This document shows positions 25,382-36,089 of a DNA stretch of 36,789 nucleotides, piece by piece (within the stretch, counting starts at the first letter, position 1; each line of letters begins with the position of its first letter). This DNA comes from an uncultured Candidatus Saccharibacteria bacterium. Its GTDB lineage: Bacteria > Patescibacteriota > Saccharimonadia > Saccharimonadales > Saccharimonadaceae. Under the pieces are notes generated by a model. The model did not search any database. It was not told where the DNA came from and was given only the letters and a program-made list of their open reading frames with translations. Both the position numbers and the translations under genes were made by a program. Where the stretch lies: NCBI GenBank assembly GCA_946560015.1, contig CAMNUC010000003.1, positions 1-36,789 of the forward strand, written 5' to 3'.

Positions 25382-25912
25382 TTAGAGCGTTTCCTTAAGA
25401 GCAGTTACGGTTTGATACTGTTGCTCTGCAAGGTTAGCGAGGGCTTTGGTGCTACTGCGCAAACCTTCACGCTTAGTGCGCAAGGCTTCGAGTTTTTTAT
25501 AAAATTCCTCGGGATGCGCAGTGCAATCAGTCGCAATGAGGCCTTCTAGTTCACGCATATATTCAACATATAAGTTACGAAAGTTGTTCTGGGCGGCAAT
25601 AAATTCATTTTGGATTTTAAAAAGTTCGGTGGAGGGTAGGTTGTTTTTGACCAAGCGTAAGTTGAGTGGCGTGATAAAACGTCCGGAAATAGCCTCGTAG
25701 GCAGAGCCAAGGTATGTACGCGTACGCGAGTCTGAATGCTGTAGTTTAATGAGTGATTGCTTAATATTGTCACAATCCTGTACGATTGCATTTTCTTGAT
25801 TTTGGCTCAGTGCCGTGACGGGATATGTCAAAACGCCAGCTACAGTGAACGTCGCCGCAATAGTAACTACGCTAATCTGCTTTATAAAGCCCACTGTGCT
25901 TCCTCCCGCCAT
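25382..25912 (-). CDS. Hypothetical secreted/membrane protein
   Basis: Start refined to MAGGSTVGFIKQISVVTIAATFTVAGVLTYPVTA (signal/TM). Confidence 0.65.
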   Translation of the reverse strand: MAGGSTVGFIKQISVVTIAATFTVAGVLTYPVTALSQNQENAIVQDCDNIKQSLIKLQHSDSRTRTYLGSAYEAISGRFITPLNLRLVKNNLPSTELFKIQNEFIAAQNNFRNLYVEYMRELEGLIATDCTAHPEEFYKKLEALRTKREGLRSSTKALANLAEQQYQTVTALKETL

Positions 25913-26921
25913 AAATGAGAGTCGGTATGCCTTTAGCGTGCATTTGGTTCTCGACCATATTTTTGACTTGCTGCATGATGTTCTGAACTTCTTCGCCATG
26001 AGCAACCTTCACTAGCTCGGTAATCTTGGATTTTGCCATTCCAAACTCTTGTAGCCACTGCTGTAGGGTAACCTCAGCGTCTTCGCGCGTGCTCTGCATG
26101 ATTACTGACTGGTACATGACGCCTTTGTCGTCGTATTCGGTAAAAATACGATCTAGAATCTTTGGGGCATAATCTGTATCCAGCAAGTCAGCTGCGTGCA
26201 TATACTCAGCGACCAGATCAGAGTTATTAAATTTATAGGTGCCATCCGGCAATTGGATTGGGTAAATCATGAGTACTGTATTGTAACGATCGAAAAAGCC
26301 AGAAGATTTTTGATTACGATAGCTCTGTACGCAAACTGAGCAGCCTGGGTCAAAAACATCGAGCGCTAACGGATTGCCATCCTGATACTTGGTGGCAAAG
26401 CTGTAAGGCTCCACCAAATAATCCTCTGCTTGCCACGTGCGAAAACGATCTGGGATATTGGCAAAAATCTCGCCCCATTCATCAAACCAACGTCCAGTCC
26501 ATTCGATAGGATTTTTGGGCTCCTCGGCATCAATACCACAGATCTCTGCACCAAGCGCACAGCTGGCGGGTTGCGAGACATTGCATGTACCAAAAACCCA
26601 CAAAGCAAGAAGAGCTTTGACCGCCTCTATCAAAGACCAAATCGTAATAAAGACGATAAGAATTGCACTAGCTTCTATAGCAACACCAAGCGGTCTGACC
26701 CATTTGGGATGTTTGAGAACGACTTTTGAGAGTAGAGAATTCTTGACGTCATCTTTAAAATTAGTCTCACACTTTTGCAAACGAACTTTTTTGCCAACGC
26801 AGCCCCACGCCTTTTTAAAGACTGCCCAATATTTTTGACCAATATCACGGCGAAAAATGCTTAAGAATGCAACGAATACGCCAACCAAGCATAAGACGAT
26901 AAATGCCGCGATACAAACCAT
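25872..26921 (-). CDS. Membrane protein with thioredoxin-like (DsbA-like) C-terminal domain
   Basis: N-terminal TM segments, FDPGCSVCVQSYRN CxxC motif, cis-Pro-like GIPTLIYGGRKHSG. Confidence 0.65.
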   Translation of the reverse strand: MVCIAAFIVLCLVGVFVAFLSIFRRDIGQKYWAVFKKAWGCVGKKVRLQKCETNFKDDVKNSLLSKVVLKHPKWVRPLGVAIEASAILIVFITIWSLIEAVKALLALWVFGTCNVSQPASCALGAEICGIDAEEPKNPIEWTGRWFDEWGEIFANIPDRFRTWQAEDYLVEPYSFATKYQDGNPLALDVFDPGCSVCVQSYRNQKSSGFFDRYNTVLMIYPIQLPDGTYKFNNSDLVAEYMHAADLLDTDYAPKILDRIFTEYDDKGVMYQSVIMQSTREDAEVTLQQWLQEFGMAKSKITELVKVAHGEEVQNIMQQVKNMVENQMHAKGIPTLIYGGRKHSGLYKAD

Positions 26922-26956
26922 ACAATAATTATAGCACAGCTAGTGACAAAACTATT

Positions 26957-28717
26957 CTATTCTTCTTCGCCGTCTTCTAATAGGCCAAGGTGAGCTTCTT
27001 CAAGCTGTTTTTCATCAACAACGGATGGTGAACTCATCATGAGGTCAATACCAGAGCCGTTTTTGGGGAAGGCGACAATATCGCGAATGTTCGTAATGCC
27101 CTCCAAAACCATAAACATGCGATCAATACCGAAAGCGCAGCCAGCATGTGGCGGAGCCCCAAATTTGAAGGCAGTGAGCATTCCACCGAATTTTTGAGCG
27201 ACATAGTCCTTATCGTAGCCAAGAATACCAAAAACTTCGTACATAATCTCAGGATCATAATTACGGACAGCACCAGAACAAATCTCGTAGCCGTTCATAA
27301 CCATATCGTATTGGTCTGCTACGATATCGAGCTTGTTTTCGGTCTCACGGATAGTCTTAAGGCCGCCTTTGGGGAGTGAAAACGGGTTGTGCCCAAAATC
27401 TAGCTTGTTGGCGCCGTCATCCCATTCGTAAAACGGAAAGTCAACGATCCAACAAAGAGCGCAAGTATTGCTATCTTTGAGCTCTAAGGCATCCGCAAAA
27501 GCGATGCGCATTTGCCCGAGGACCTTATTGACCTTGTCGCGTTCGTCTGCTCCGAAAAAGACGGCGTCTCCATCTTGGGCATTAGTGAGTTTTTGAATAG
27601 CATCAAGCTCGTTTGGCTTGAGAAACTTAGCGATCGGGCTACGCACAGTGCCATTCTCGTACAGAATGTAAGCAAGACCACCAGCGCCGTTTTTGCGGGC
27701 AAGATCGGTGAATTCGTCAATTTGTTTGCGGGTGAATTTGCTACCACCAGGCACACAAATAGCTTTGACGCAAGGAGTTTGAAAAACTTTGAACTCAACC
27801 TCCTTGAGAGCATCTGTGAGGTCGATTAACTCAAGCCCATAGCGGAGGTCTGGCTTGTCGGTGCCATACTTCTCCATAGCTTCACGATACGGGATACGCG
27901 GAATATCCTCACTGAGCAGCTTCTTGCTAGCAAACTTGGTGACAAGCTGCTTAATAAGTGGTTCTACGGTCTGGCGGACCACTTCTCCATCATCAACGAA
28001 AGACATTTCGGCATCAAGCTGGTAAAAGTCACCGTAAAGACGATCGGCGCGGGGGTCTTCATCGCGGAAGCAGGGAGCGATTTGATAATAACGTGGTACG
28101 CCGCCAACCATCAAGAGTTGCTTAAACTGTTGTGGCGCTTGTGGCAGGGCGTAGAATTGACCTGGATGAAGACGTGATGGTACAAGAAAATCACGAGCGC
28201 CTTCGGGGGAGGAGTTGGCGAGAATTGGTGTGGTGATCTCGATAAAATCATGGGCGTCCATATAGGTACGCATTAAGCGATAATACTCCGCGCGACGCTT
28301 CAAAATGTTTTGCATGGACGGACGGCGTAGATCAAGATAGCGGTACTTGAGGCGCATTTCCTCGCTAGAGGTGTCGCCTTCATCGTGGGTGTTGACTGGA
28401 AGTGGGTCGGATTTGGTGAGGAGCTCAAGCTGGTCAACTACGATCTCGATTTCGCCGGTTGCGATGTTGGGATTTTTGAGGTCGGCGGCACGCTCACGGA
28501 CGGTTCCCTCTGCGCGAATTACATATTCATCGCGAAGTTTCTCAGCAATATCAAAGGCCTCTTTGGCTTCTGGAGTAATAACTAGTTGAATAATTCCCTT
28601 GTGATCGCGCAGATCGATAAAAACTAGGCCGCCGTGGTCGCGACGAGAATTAACCCAGCCAGCAACTTGTACTTTTTTACCAATTTCTGTCTTTAAATCT
28701 GTTGATAAACTTCTCAT
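26957..28717 (-). CDS. aspS: Aspartyl-tRNA synthetase (AspRS/AspRS-ND)
   Basis: VAGWVNSRRDHGGLVFIDLRDHKGIIQLV; YYQIAPCFRDEDPRADRLYGDFYQLDAEMSF; GAPPHAGCAFGIDRMFMVLEG. Confidence 0.97.
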   Translation of the reverse strand: MRSLSTDLKTEIGKKVQVAGWVNSRRDHGGLVFIDLRDHKGIIQLVITPEAKEAFDIAEKLRDEYVIRAEGTVRERAADLKNPNIATGEIEIVVDQLELLTKSDPLPVNTHDEGDTSSEEMRLKYRYLDLRRPSMQNILKRRAEYYRLMRTYMDAHDFIEITTPILANSSPEGARDFLVPSRLHPGQFYALPQAPQQFKQLLMVGGVPRYYQIAPCFRDEDPRADRLYGDFYQLDAEMSFVDDGEVVRQTVEPLIKQLVTKFASKKLLSEDIPRIPYREAMEKYGTDKPDLRYGLELIDLTDALKEVEFKVFQTPCVKAICVPGGSKFTRKQIDEFTDLARKNGAGGLAYILYENGTVRSPIAKFLKPNELDAIQKLTNAQDGDAVFFGADERDKVNKVLGQMRIAFADALELKDSNTCALCWIVDFPFYEWDDGANKLDFGHNPFSLPKGGLKTIRETENKLDIVADQYDMVMNGYEICSGAVRNYDPEIMYEVFGILGYDKDYVAQKFGGMLTAFKFGAPPHAGCAFGIDRMFMVLEGITNIRDIVAFPKNGSGIDLMMSSPSVVDEKQLEEAHLGLLEDGEEE

Positions 28718-28856
28718 AGTCTAATTATATCATATAATCTGCAAGAGATAAACATTGTGTTCCAAATATACTAGTACCTCAAAAGCAATACCTCATGGAG
28801 AAGAATTATTGCCATTGTAGCACAGCATAAGCATTTTGTCAATAGCGGAATTCTAT

Positions 28857-30587
28857 CTAGGGGGTGCGGTTCTTTTGAGCTTGATTGACAGCCCAATATT
28901 CAACATCCATGAAGCGGTCGGTAGCATAAATCAAACGGTCGTCTTCAGAGAAGGAACGCGCGTTCTTATTGAAGTAATAGACGAGACTAACTTGATATAT
29001 ACCAATGGCCGGAACATCGCTAACCCAACGCTTAAGGAAGGTTTCGTATTTAGCGGCACGGCCGGATACGCTCATAGTTTCACGAGAGCTTAAGATGAGA
29101 TCATCAGCGAGAGCATTGGCATAGTTGGAAAGGTTAAGCCCGGTAGAGGAAGCCTGCGACGAATGATAGTAGGCAAAAAGGTCCAAATCTGCACCGAATT
29201 CTACTTCATAGAGTAAAATGTCGTAATTACGTGGGCGAATAGTATTGACTATAAAATCTTGGCCTGGATCATAGATTGATAAGTCAACTTTGAAGCCGAG
29301 GTGTTCGAGCTGGGATTTCCACTGTTCGGCAAGCTCTGGAAAGTATCCAGTATTGATGGTGGCGAGGCGCAGAGTTTTGCCTTCGGCGCCAGCGGCCTGA
29401 AGCATCTCTTGGGCTTCGGTGAGATTATAGCTAGGTAAGGTCGGATAATTATCGACATTGAGCTCGGTAGTTAATAATGGGTAATCAAGAGGATATTCGT
29501 CACCAAGCACAGAGCGAATCTCGCCGATATTAACACCGCGTTGGATGGCTTGGCGCACCGAAACATTACTTAAAAGTGAGCTAGTAGTATTGAGAAATGC
29601 AAATACACCACTAGCTAGCGAGGTTTGCTTTTCGTAGACTAAATCTGCTGGTAATTGGCTACGATATTCGGCGGAGAGTTCAGCTGTAGCAGTAACTTCA
29701 CCAGTAGAGACGGCAGCGACAATCTCGTTAGCATCACCATATGTATGTATTGCGAAGCTGTTAAGCATTGGCTTGGACTTGTAATAGTATGGATTTGCCG
29801 CTAGATAGACGATGCGTTCGCCCTCGTTGCTAACGTTCTGCATAGCATTAAACTTAAATGCGCCAGAGGTAACTGGATCGGAGCTAAAGCTATGCTCTAA
29901 GAGCTGACCGGGATTAACACTGGATAGGACATGTGCTGGTAGAATGGGTATATTGAGAGTGGAATCGAAGTCAGCATAAGCTGATGGTAAAGCGAAAATT
30001 AGGGCATCGCCATGGCGCTCAACGGTGACGCCAGCAAAATTAGAACTATAGATAGTATTGATAGTGGAATCTTTAGTGAGATTAACTGTATATAAAACGT
30101 CGTCAATAGTAATAGGTTCTCCATCGGACCATTTTAGACCGTCTTTGAGAGTGACCGTCCAGACCTTCCCTGTATCGTCCGGCACGATTGAGGCCGCGAG
30201 CCCAAGACCAACGTGTCCAGAATAATCAATGGTGGACAAGGTGGCGAACATAAGCTTAGATAGAACTTTTTCACTCTGAGTGGTGGCGAAAAGTGGGTTT
30301 AATGAGTTGACTCGCCCCATAGTGGCTTCGATGTATGTACCACCATCAACGTAGGCCTGCACAGAATACGATTGACGATACCAGAAAGCTTGTGTTAGGG
30401 CTAACGAAATAATAATCACTATCAAGAGGCACCATTCCAAGATTAGAAGACGGACGCGCTTAGCATTAGATAAGCGCTCAATGACATTTTCCTGAAAATG
30501 CTCTTTGCTAGTCTCTTTGGTGCGTTCAGAGAATTCTTCCCAACGTTCTGATATGCTTTGCCCACGCTTTTTTGATTTAGGTTTCAT
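28857..30587 (-). CDS. ABC transporter substrate-binding protein family 5 (oligopeptide-type), membrane-anchored
   Basis: GRVNSLNPLFATTQSEKVLSKLMFATL...WTVTLKDGLKWSDGEPITIDDVLYTVNL. Confidence 0.9.
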   Translation of the reverse strand: MKPKSKKRGQSISERWEEFSERTKETSKEHFQENVIERLSNAKRVRLLILEWCLLIVIIISLALTQAFWYRQSYSVQAYVDGGTYIEATMGRVNSLNPLFATTQSEKVLSKLMFATLSTIDYSGHVGLGLAASIVPDDTGKVWTVTLKDGLKWSDGEPITIDDVLYTVNLTKDSTINTIYSSNFAGVTVERHGDALIFALPSAYADFDSTLNIPILPAHVLSSVNPGQLLEHSFSSDPVTSGAFKFNAMQNVSNEGERIVYLAANPYYYKSKPMLNSFAIHTYGDANEIVAAVSTGEVTATAELSAEYRSQLPADLVYEKQTSLASGVFAFLNTTSSLLSNVSVRQAIQRGVNIGEIRSVLGDEYPLDYPLLTTELNVDNYPTLPSYNLTEAQEMLQAAGAEGKTLRLATINTGYFPELAEQWKSQLEHLGFKVDLSIYDPGQDFIVNTIRPRNYDILLYEVEFGADLDLFAYYHSSQASSTGLNLSNYANALADDLILSSRETMSVSGRAAKYETFLKRWVSDVPAIGIYQVSLVYYFNKNARSFSEDDRLIYATDRFMDVEYWAVNQAQKNRTP

Positions 30588-30608
30588 GCCTTATCGATTT
30601 TGGTCCTT

Positions 30609-30839
30609 TTAGGCTGCTGGGATCAGCAATAAACATAAAATAGATAGAACAAAGACTACTACGCAAACGATAGTTGCGTTATACAAGGAGCGCTCTAGGC
30701 CACGGCGAGTAGTGTATAACTCGCCAGAACTACCAAACCCAGCGCCCAATGAGGCACCTCGCTGCTGCAATAAAATGAGCAAAACTGATAAAATAGCTGA
30801 GATGAAAGTTAAGCTTTGAAATAGTGTTCCCAAGTTCAT
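30609..30839 (-). CDS. secG: Preprotein translocase subunit SecG
   Basis: ILLILLQQRGASLGAGFGSSGELYTTRRGLERSLYNATIV. Confidence 0.9.
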   Translation of the reverse strand: MNLGTLFQSLTFISAILSVLLILLQQRGASLGAGFGSSGELYTTRRGLERSLYNATIVCVVVFVLSILCLLLIPAA

Positions 30840-30876
30840 AGTCTTATTATACTCCTCTCTTTGACGAAAATCAAGT

Positions 30877-31248
30877 TTAGCTGATGATTAAGTTCAATAC
30901 GGCATTAATAACGCTCATGACCGAGCTAGAAACAAAGGCACCCCAAAAATCCATCTCAACACCGGGCAAAAGATAGATGGTGAGTATCACCATGGCGGTA
31001 TTAATAATAATCGTAGAGATACCCATAGTTAAGATTGCGAGAGGCAATGCTAACATCTTAATGAGCGGCTTTACGATGGAGTTGACGAGCGAAAAAATTA
31101 AACCAGCCGCCGCAAAGAGCATCCATGGCTCAGCAAAAGTCTCAGATGAATCTGGGCTAATGGTGCCTAGCCAGTTAATACATAGATACATACCTAAGCT
31201 AGAAACTAACCAGCGAAGCAGGAAAGTGAAAATTTGTTTTTTTATCAT
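30877..31248 (-). CDS. Phage-holin-family (PF04020-type) membrane protein
   Basis: Four TM protein; LIFSLVNSIVKPLIKMLALPLAILTMGISTIIINTAMV. Confidence 0.8.
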   Translation of the reverse strand: MIKKQIFTFLLRWLVSSLGMYLCINWLGTISPDSSETFAEPWMLFAAAGLIFSLVNSIVKPLIKMLALPLAILTMGISTIIINTAMVILTIYLLPGVEMDFWGAFVSSSVMSVINAVLNLIIS

Positions 31249-31286
31249 AGACTAATTATAACACGGCGAACTTACAAAAATGTAAG

Positions 31287-32606
31287 TTATTTTAGCATAC
31301 TTTTGCGCTTCAGCAAAGTATGATAGGTGATTGCAAAACGATGCGCCTCGTCATCAATGCGAGCAATGAGCTTAGCGACGTGAGAATTGGGCGGGAGGGG
31401 TACAAACTTTTCGCCGGTTGGCTCAGGGACTATAATATTGACGGCGGCGTTACGGGTATGGTCTCCAGACTTATCGCGCCCAATAACGGCAACATTGTGT
31501 TGCCATAATATTTCCTTAACGGCATTGACTTGCGTGACACCCCCATCGAGAATTACTAAATCCGGAAAATCCCATTCTTGATGTTTGAGTCGACGTTCAA
31601 TAACTTCGCGGAGATTGGCCGCGTCATCGTTCTTTTGGTGGCGGAGCTTGAATTTACGATATTCGGAGCGATCTGAGGCGCCATTAACAAAAACTACCAT
31701 TGATCCAACTACATTAGTGCCGGATTGGTGCGAAATATCATACCCCTCGATACGGCGTGGTGGCTCAGGCAAAAGTAGCATCTTCTGCAAATCAACGAGC
31801 GCTTGATCGGAAGAAATATCCAGAAATTCTTTGTCAGAAAAGACGATTTTTTTCTGTAGCTCGCGGAGTCCAAAAAGTTGCTTTTTAAGCTCAGCGGCTT
31901 CTTCAAATTGTTCAGCTTTGGCAGCTAGCTTCATTTGTTTATCGATCTCGCTGATAAGCTTGTGCCGACCGCCTTCTAGGTAAAGACGTAGTTTGCGGAG
32001 GTTCTTTTTGTACTCTTGTGGCGTAGTACGTCCAATTTCAATGCCAGGAGTAAGACCGAGATCGGTATGAAGCGTTTTCTTCCCGTCATAGGGTTTATCA
32101 TAATACGGGAAGACTTTGCGCAGAATGCGTAAGGCCTGCGCAACAGCAGTCTTGCCATAAAAGGGACCGACATAAGTAGCACTATCATCTTGCGGTGTGC
32201 GAGTAAAGCTAACATGTGGAACTTCAGATTTCATATCTATGCGTACATAAGAGACGGTTTTGTCGTCACGTAAGAGGATGTTCCATTTTGGCATGTAGCG
32301 CTTGATCATTTCTGATTCTAGGAAGAGAGCGTCCATTTCAGTATCTACTACCGTCCAGTCAGTATCAGCGATTTCGCGAACTAAGGCTTCGGTCTTGGGG
32401 TCTTTGCCTGTATTATGAAAATATTGGCGCACGCGATTTTTAAGCACGGCTGCTTTGCCTACATAAATAATTTCCCCATCTGCGCCTTTATGAAAATATA
32501 CGCCCGGTGAAGCAGGTAAAGTCTTGAGTTTCTGCAAAAGCCGTTCACGCATTGCTGGCGTGACCGCCTTGGTGTTTTGGAGATTTTTGGGCTGGGTGTC
32601 TTTCAT
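31287..32606 (-). CDS. uvrC: UvrC-type excinuclease subunit, short form without C-terminal HhH
   Basis: GIY-YIG: LPASPGVYFHKGADGEIIYVGKAAVLKNRVRQYF; UVR motif; RNase H-like GYDISHQSGTNVVGSMVVF...LVILDGGVTQVNA. Confidence 0.92.
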   Translation of the reverse strand: MKDTQPKNLQNTKAVTPAMRERLLQKLKTLPASPGVYFHKGADGEIIYVGKAAVLKNRVRQYFHNTGKDPKTEALVREIADTDWTVVDTEMDALFLESEMIKRYMPKWNILLRDDKTVSYVRIDMKSEVPHVSFTRTPQDDSATYVGPFYGKTAVAQALRILRKVFPYYDKPYDGKKTLHTDLGLTPGIEIGRTTPQEYKKNLRKLRLYLEGGRHKLISEIDKQMKLAAKAEQFEEAAELKKQLFGLRELQKKIVFSDKEFLDISSDQALVDLQKMLLLPEPPRRIEGYDISHQSGTNVVGSMVVFVNGASDRSEYRKFKLRHQKNDDAANLREVIERRLKHQEWDFPDLVILDGGVTQVNAVKEILWQHNVAVIGRDKSGDHTRNAAVNIIVPEPTGEKFVPLPPNSHVAKLIARIDDEAHRFAITYHTLLKRKSMLK

Positions 32607-32684
32607 TGGTATATATTATAACAGGCTTTATAAAAATCACCACTTCACCTAGTAATCTTGTTACGATTACCAATCGGGAATGGG

Positions 32685-33929
32685 CTAGTCAGCCTTGTCC
32701 TTCTCGGCAAACCGAAAAGCAGGCGCAAGGCGACGCATCTTGGACGAATGTTTTTGCGAGCGGAAGACTGTACTCTGGAATTTAATAGCAGTGAGAGCAA
32801 AAATACCTAGCAGTACCGCAAACACGATCATAATTGGCGTCCATGACTCCATAAAGGCCATCGAGATGAATAATAAGTTGCTAATGACGCGACCAGCAAC
32901 TAAGTATTGCTCATTGGTAACCCAAAACTCTGACTTATATTCACGCCGAATTTTAACATCGTTGCTAAGATTGGCGCCACCAGTCTCGGTAATACTGTGG
33001 GTAAAATCCAGAAATATAACTCGACAAAACTTAAAAATAACGATCGTAACAACATTGCATTCAAAAACCATTGCTAAGAAGGACGCGATCATAGCAATTG
33101 CTGGCAGTCCAATGGCGCCGCTATATTGTTTCTGCTTCATGAACTTGGCAAAGATAATACCAATAACGCCAGAAACGGCAGCGAAAATGGCCGTAAAAAT
33201 ACCCAAACTAAACCCGTCTGAGAATACTGTCACGACATAGAGGGTAATAATCTGCGAAAAGGCGCTGCTGGAACAAGTTAGCCCGTCAAAGAAGTGCATA
33301 ATATTAAGCCAACGAAATCTTTGATCACGACGAGTAAGTTCGCGGAACTTTTTGAGATTGGTTCTCCTAGTACGTGGGATGTTCTTGTCTTTGTAAGAAA
33401 TTGAGATGAGCATCCTAACTGCGACGATTATAATAACGACCACAGAACTCTCGATAAAGCCAGTGGCATACATCAGCCCGCCCAGAACCACTGGGAAGAT
33501 CATTGAGCAGGCCGCCTTAGCAGCTTTGTAACTGCCGATATACTTGGCACGTTCTTTATTTTTGATACCATCGGACTCCATAATGTTGTAGACGGCATAG
33601 TAGAAGCCTTCTTCTAACCCACGAAGTAATCCTAGCAAATACATGTATTGTACAACTTGGGTTTGCAAAGTGATAATCAGGAAGAAGTAGACTAAGTCCA
33701 GTATCATAGCGATACGTAAGAGTCGAACACGATGCTTGGTGCGCGCGAAGTTGCGACAAGCATAAATCGTCAGATAAACAACTGAGACCATAATGATGTA
33801 GTAAACCCCGAGTGGCACAATGTTATCGCTGGAGACATCCAGAAAATAGAGCACAAAGAAGGTGTCTATAAAAGTATCAATAATACTTTTCAATACACGT
33901 AGAGAAAAGAGGACTTTGTAGTTGTTCAT
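32685..33929 (-). CDS. MFS-like multi-TM transporter
   Basis: About 12 hydrophobic segments, no precise family. Confidence 0.65.
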   Translation of the reverse strand: MNNYKVLFSLRVLKSIIDTFIDTFFVLYFLDVSSDNIVPLGVYYIIMVSVVYLTIYACRNFARTKHRVRLLRIAMILDLVYFFLIITLQTQVVQYMYLLGLLRGLEEGFYYAVYNIMESDGIKNKERAKYIGSYKAAKAACSMIFPVVLGGLMYATGFIESSVVVIIIVAVRMLISISYKDKNIPRTRRTNLKKFRELTRRDQRFRWLNIMHFFDGLTCSSSAFSQIITLYVVTVFSDGFSLGIFTAIFAAVSGVIGIIFAKFMKQKQYSGAIGLPAIAMIASFLAMVFECNVVTIVIFKFCRVIFLDFTHSITETGGANLSNDVKIRREYKSEFWVTNEQYLVAGRVISNLLFISMAFMESWTPIMIVFAVLLGIFALTAIKFQSTVFRSQKHSSKMRRLAPAFRFAEKDKAD

Positions 33930-34062
33930 ATGATTGTTGGTGTGTAATATTGGTTTTTAATTGATTCTGTTTTATTGTACAACTGATTTAAGTTTTTAGC
34001 AATAGCATCTACGCGTTCAAACGGCGCCGAGTGATGACTCTTAGTGTTAGGTTTGGTTCTTA

Positions 34063-35058
34063 TTAAAACCAGTCAAACTGGTAATTCTCAAAATATTTAG
34101 TTCGCTCTAGGATATCGTGCCAACGTAAGAAGGAATAGTAGGTTTGTTCGTCGACGTTAGCGTAGCGTTCAAGGCGGAGTAAAAATTCATAAATAATAGC
34201 AAACCCAAGTTCATGGTGAAGGCTATTTGGAATTTGGTCTGCAAAATATCCGCGATAAATACCACGATATACCGCTTGCTCACGTTCGGTATTATTCCCT
34301 GTCCAGCCCCACCAGCAGTTACCGCGAAAATCAAGACTACGTAAAGAAATACCGCTACCGTCCGTGTCAATGAAATAGGGCGTCTGGTAATGAAATATGA
34401 TATTGTAAAGATTGATATCGCCATGCGTAAAGTTGAGCTCGGTGTGAGCGATGACGGTTTTTAGGTGCCATAAGGAGCGTTCAAGCCGTTGAAGATTGAC
34501 TCTAGGAAGCTTGACGGAATGAGTTTTATTATAGTCGCGCTTTTGGAGATGGGCGTTATGTAGAAGTTGTAGCAACTTTTGGTGAAAGTTGCTTAGAAAG
34601 TCATTTTCCGGGACGGTAATCTTTCTAAATTTACCAAGCTCAGTGCCAGTGAGATAGCCAATTCGCTCTAGACAATCAGCAGAATTTTGTTTTAACAGCT
34701 CACGTAGAGTTTTGCCTTCAATATATTCATAAATACAGTAAGTCTGGTCGATTTCCGACAAGTATCCTAGCTGAACAATCTGAGCAGTGGGAACTTTTGC
34801 TTCGTTATAGATAGATGCAATGTTTTGGAGATCTTGCACTCGATCAGTAGGATATATTTTCATGAAAAACTTGGTAGCATTGCGGGGAGGTTGAGATCGT
34901 TTAACGGCGGCATCGGCAGATGGAGGTTGTAGTTTTGCTGGTTTTTCTAGCACAAAACACGGAATACGGGAATGCCCGCGTGTATCACGTATGATATTGC
35001 AATCACGCAAGAGATCGATTTTTAATCGTAAATATTCCTCAAGACTTTGAATGGTCAT
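34063..35058 (-). CDS. Aminoglycoside-phosphotransferase/choline-kinase-fold protein
   Basis: Brenner-type motif FTHGDINLYNIIFHYQTPYFIDTDGSG; start refined to MTIQSLEEYL overlapping the preceding gene by 20 bp. Confidence 0.75.
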   Translation of the reverse strand: MTIQSLEEYLRLKIDLLRDCNIIRDTRGHSRIPCFVLEKPAKLQPPSADAAVKRSQPPRNATKFFMKIYPTDRVQDLQNIASIYNEAKVPTAQIVQLGYLSEIDQTYCIYEYIEGKTLRELLKQNSADCLERIGYLTGTELGKFRKITVPENDFLSNFHQKLLQLLHNAHLQKRDYNKTHSVKLPRVNLQRLERSLWHLKTVIAHTELNFTHGDINLYNIIFHYQTPYFIDTDGSGISLRSLDFRGNCWWGWTGNNTEREQAVYRGIYRGYFADQIPNSLHHELGFAIIYEFLLRLERYANVDEQTYYSFLRWHDILERTKYFENYQFDWF

Positions 35059-36007
35059 TAGATTGTGATTCAATATTCTGTTCTTTAATAATATAAATAG
35101 GACGTTTCTTGACTTCGAGGTAGGTCTTGGCGAGATATTGACCAATGACACCAATAGAGAAAAGCTGTACGCCACTAACGAAAACGATAATGCAAACTAA
35201 CGAAGGCCAGCCACTAGTAGGATCACCAAAGGCGAGTGTGCGAACTATGATAAAAATTATAGCGATAAAGGCCACCAGACAGAAGAGGATACCTACGATC
35301 GAAGAAATAATGAGCGGCATAGTAGAAAAGGCCGTAATACCATCAAGGGCGTACTTAAATAACTTCCAAAAAGACCATTTAGTCTCGCCAGCAACGCGTT
35401 CAACATTCTCATATTCTAGCCATTTGGTATTATAGCCAACAAAGCTATTGAGCCCCTTAGAATAGCGGTTGTACTCGCGCATAGATTTGATACTGTCAGC
35501 AACTTGGCTAGTCATAAACCAATAATCACGAGCTCCATCTACCATCTCTACATTCGATATACCATTGATGAGTTTATAAAATACTCTAGCGCAGAAACTG
35601 CGAATTGGTGGCTCACCTTTGCGCGAGACGCGTCGAGTACCAACGCGGTCGTAATGGTTTTGGGTGATTTCGTCATACATTTGCCGAAGAAGCGCAGGTG
35701 GATCCTGAAGATCGGCGTCCATGATAGCGATGTAATCGCCAGTGGCAGCGTCGAGTCCGGCCAACATGGCGGCTTCTTTGCCAAAGTTACGAGAGAAAGA
35801 AATGTATTTAACTTTGGAGTTTTCATTTGAGAGACGTTTGATAATGTCTAAAGTTTTATCTTTACTGCCGTCATTAATGAAAAGATATTCGAATTCTATA
35901 TCAATATCCGCAAAATCTTGTTGGCGCACTCTTTCCATTTTAGCATAGAAAAGCGGAAGGGCTTTTTCTTCGTTGTAGCAAGAAACAATAATAGAAAGCT
36001 TTTTCAT
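35039..36007 (-). CDS. Glycosyltransferase family 2 (DPM1/GtrB-like, C-terminal TM)
   Basis: LSIIVSCYNEEKALPLFY...FINDGSKDKT...DYIAIMDADLQDPP; two C-terminal TM helices. Confidence 0.93.
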   Translation of the reverse strand: MKKLSIIVSCYNEEKALPLFYAKMERVRQQDFADIDIEFEYLFINDGSKDKTLDIIKRLSNENSKVKYISFSRNFGKEAAMLAGLDAATGDYIAIMDADLQDPPALLRQMYDEITQNHYDRVGTRRVSRKGEPPIRSFCARVFYKLINGISNVEMVDGARDYWFMTSQVADSIKSMREYNRYSKGLNSFVGYNTKWLEYENVERVAGETKWSFWKLFKYALDGITAFSTMPLIISSIVGILFCLVAFIAIIFIIVRTLAFGDPTSGWPSLVCIIVFVSGVQLFSIGVIGQYLAKTYLEVKKRPIYIIKEQNIESQSNDHSKS

Positions 36008-36089
36008 GTTTATATTATAACACGTTTTACGAGAATAGTCTTGGCATTGCAATCGCGGCGTACGACTTCATACGCAGCTGATAGAGACA

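Noticed and set aside
25872-26005. Long N-terminal extension of the 25382 ORF overlapping the DsbA-like gene
   Set aside because: Internal Met at 25912 begins a proper signal/TM segment; extension is antisense-free but out-of-frame reading of the upstream gene.
30877-31248. Holin gene as evidence of prophage
   Set aside because: PF04020-type 'phage holin family' proteins are widespread chromosomal membrane proteins; neighbours are housekeeping genes.
31287-32606. UvrC as a frameshifted or truncated pseudogene
   Set aside because: The 439-aa ORF keeps GIY-YIG, UVR and RNase H-like regions with a normal start and stop; a short form lacking HhH is plausible for reduced genomes.
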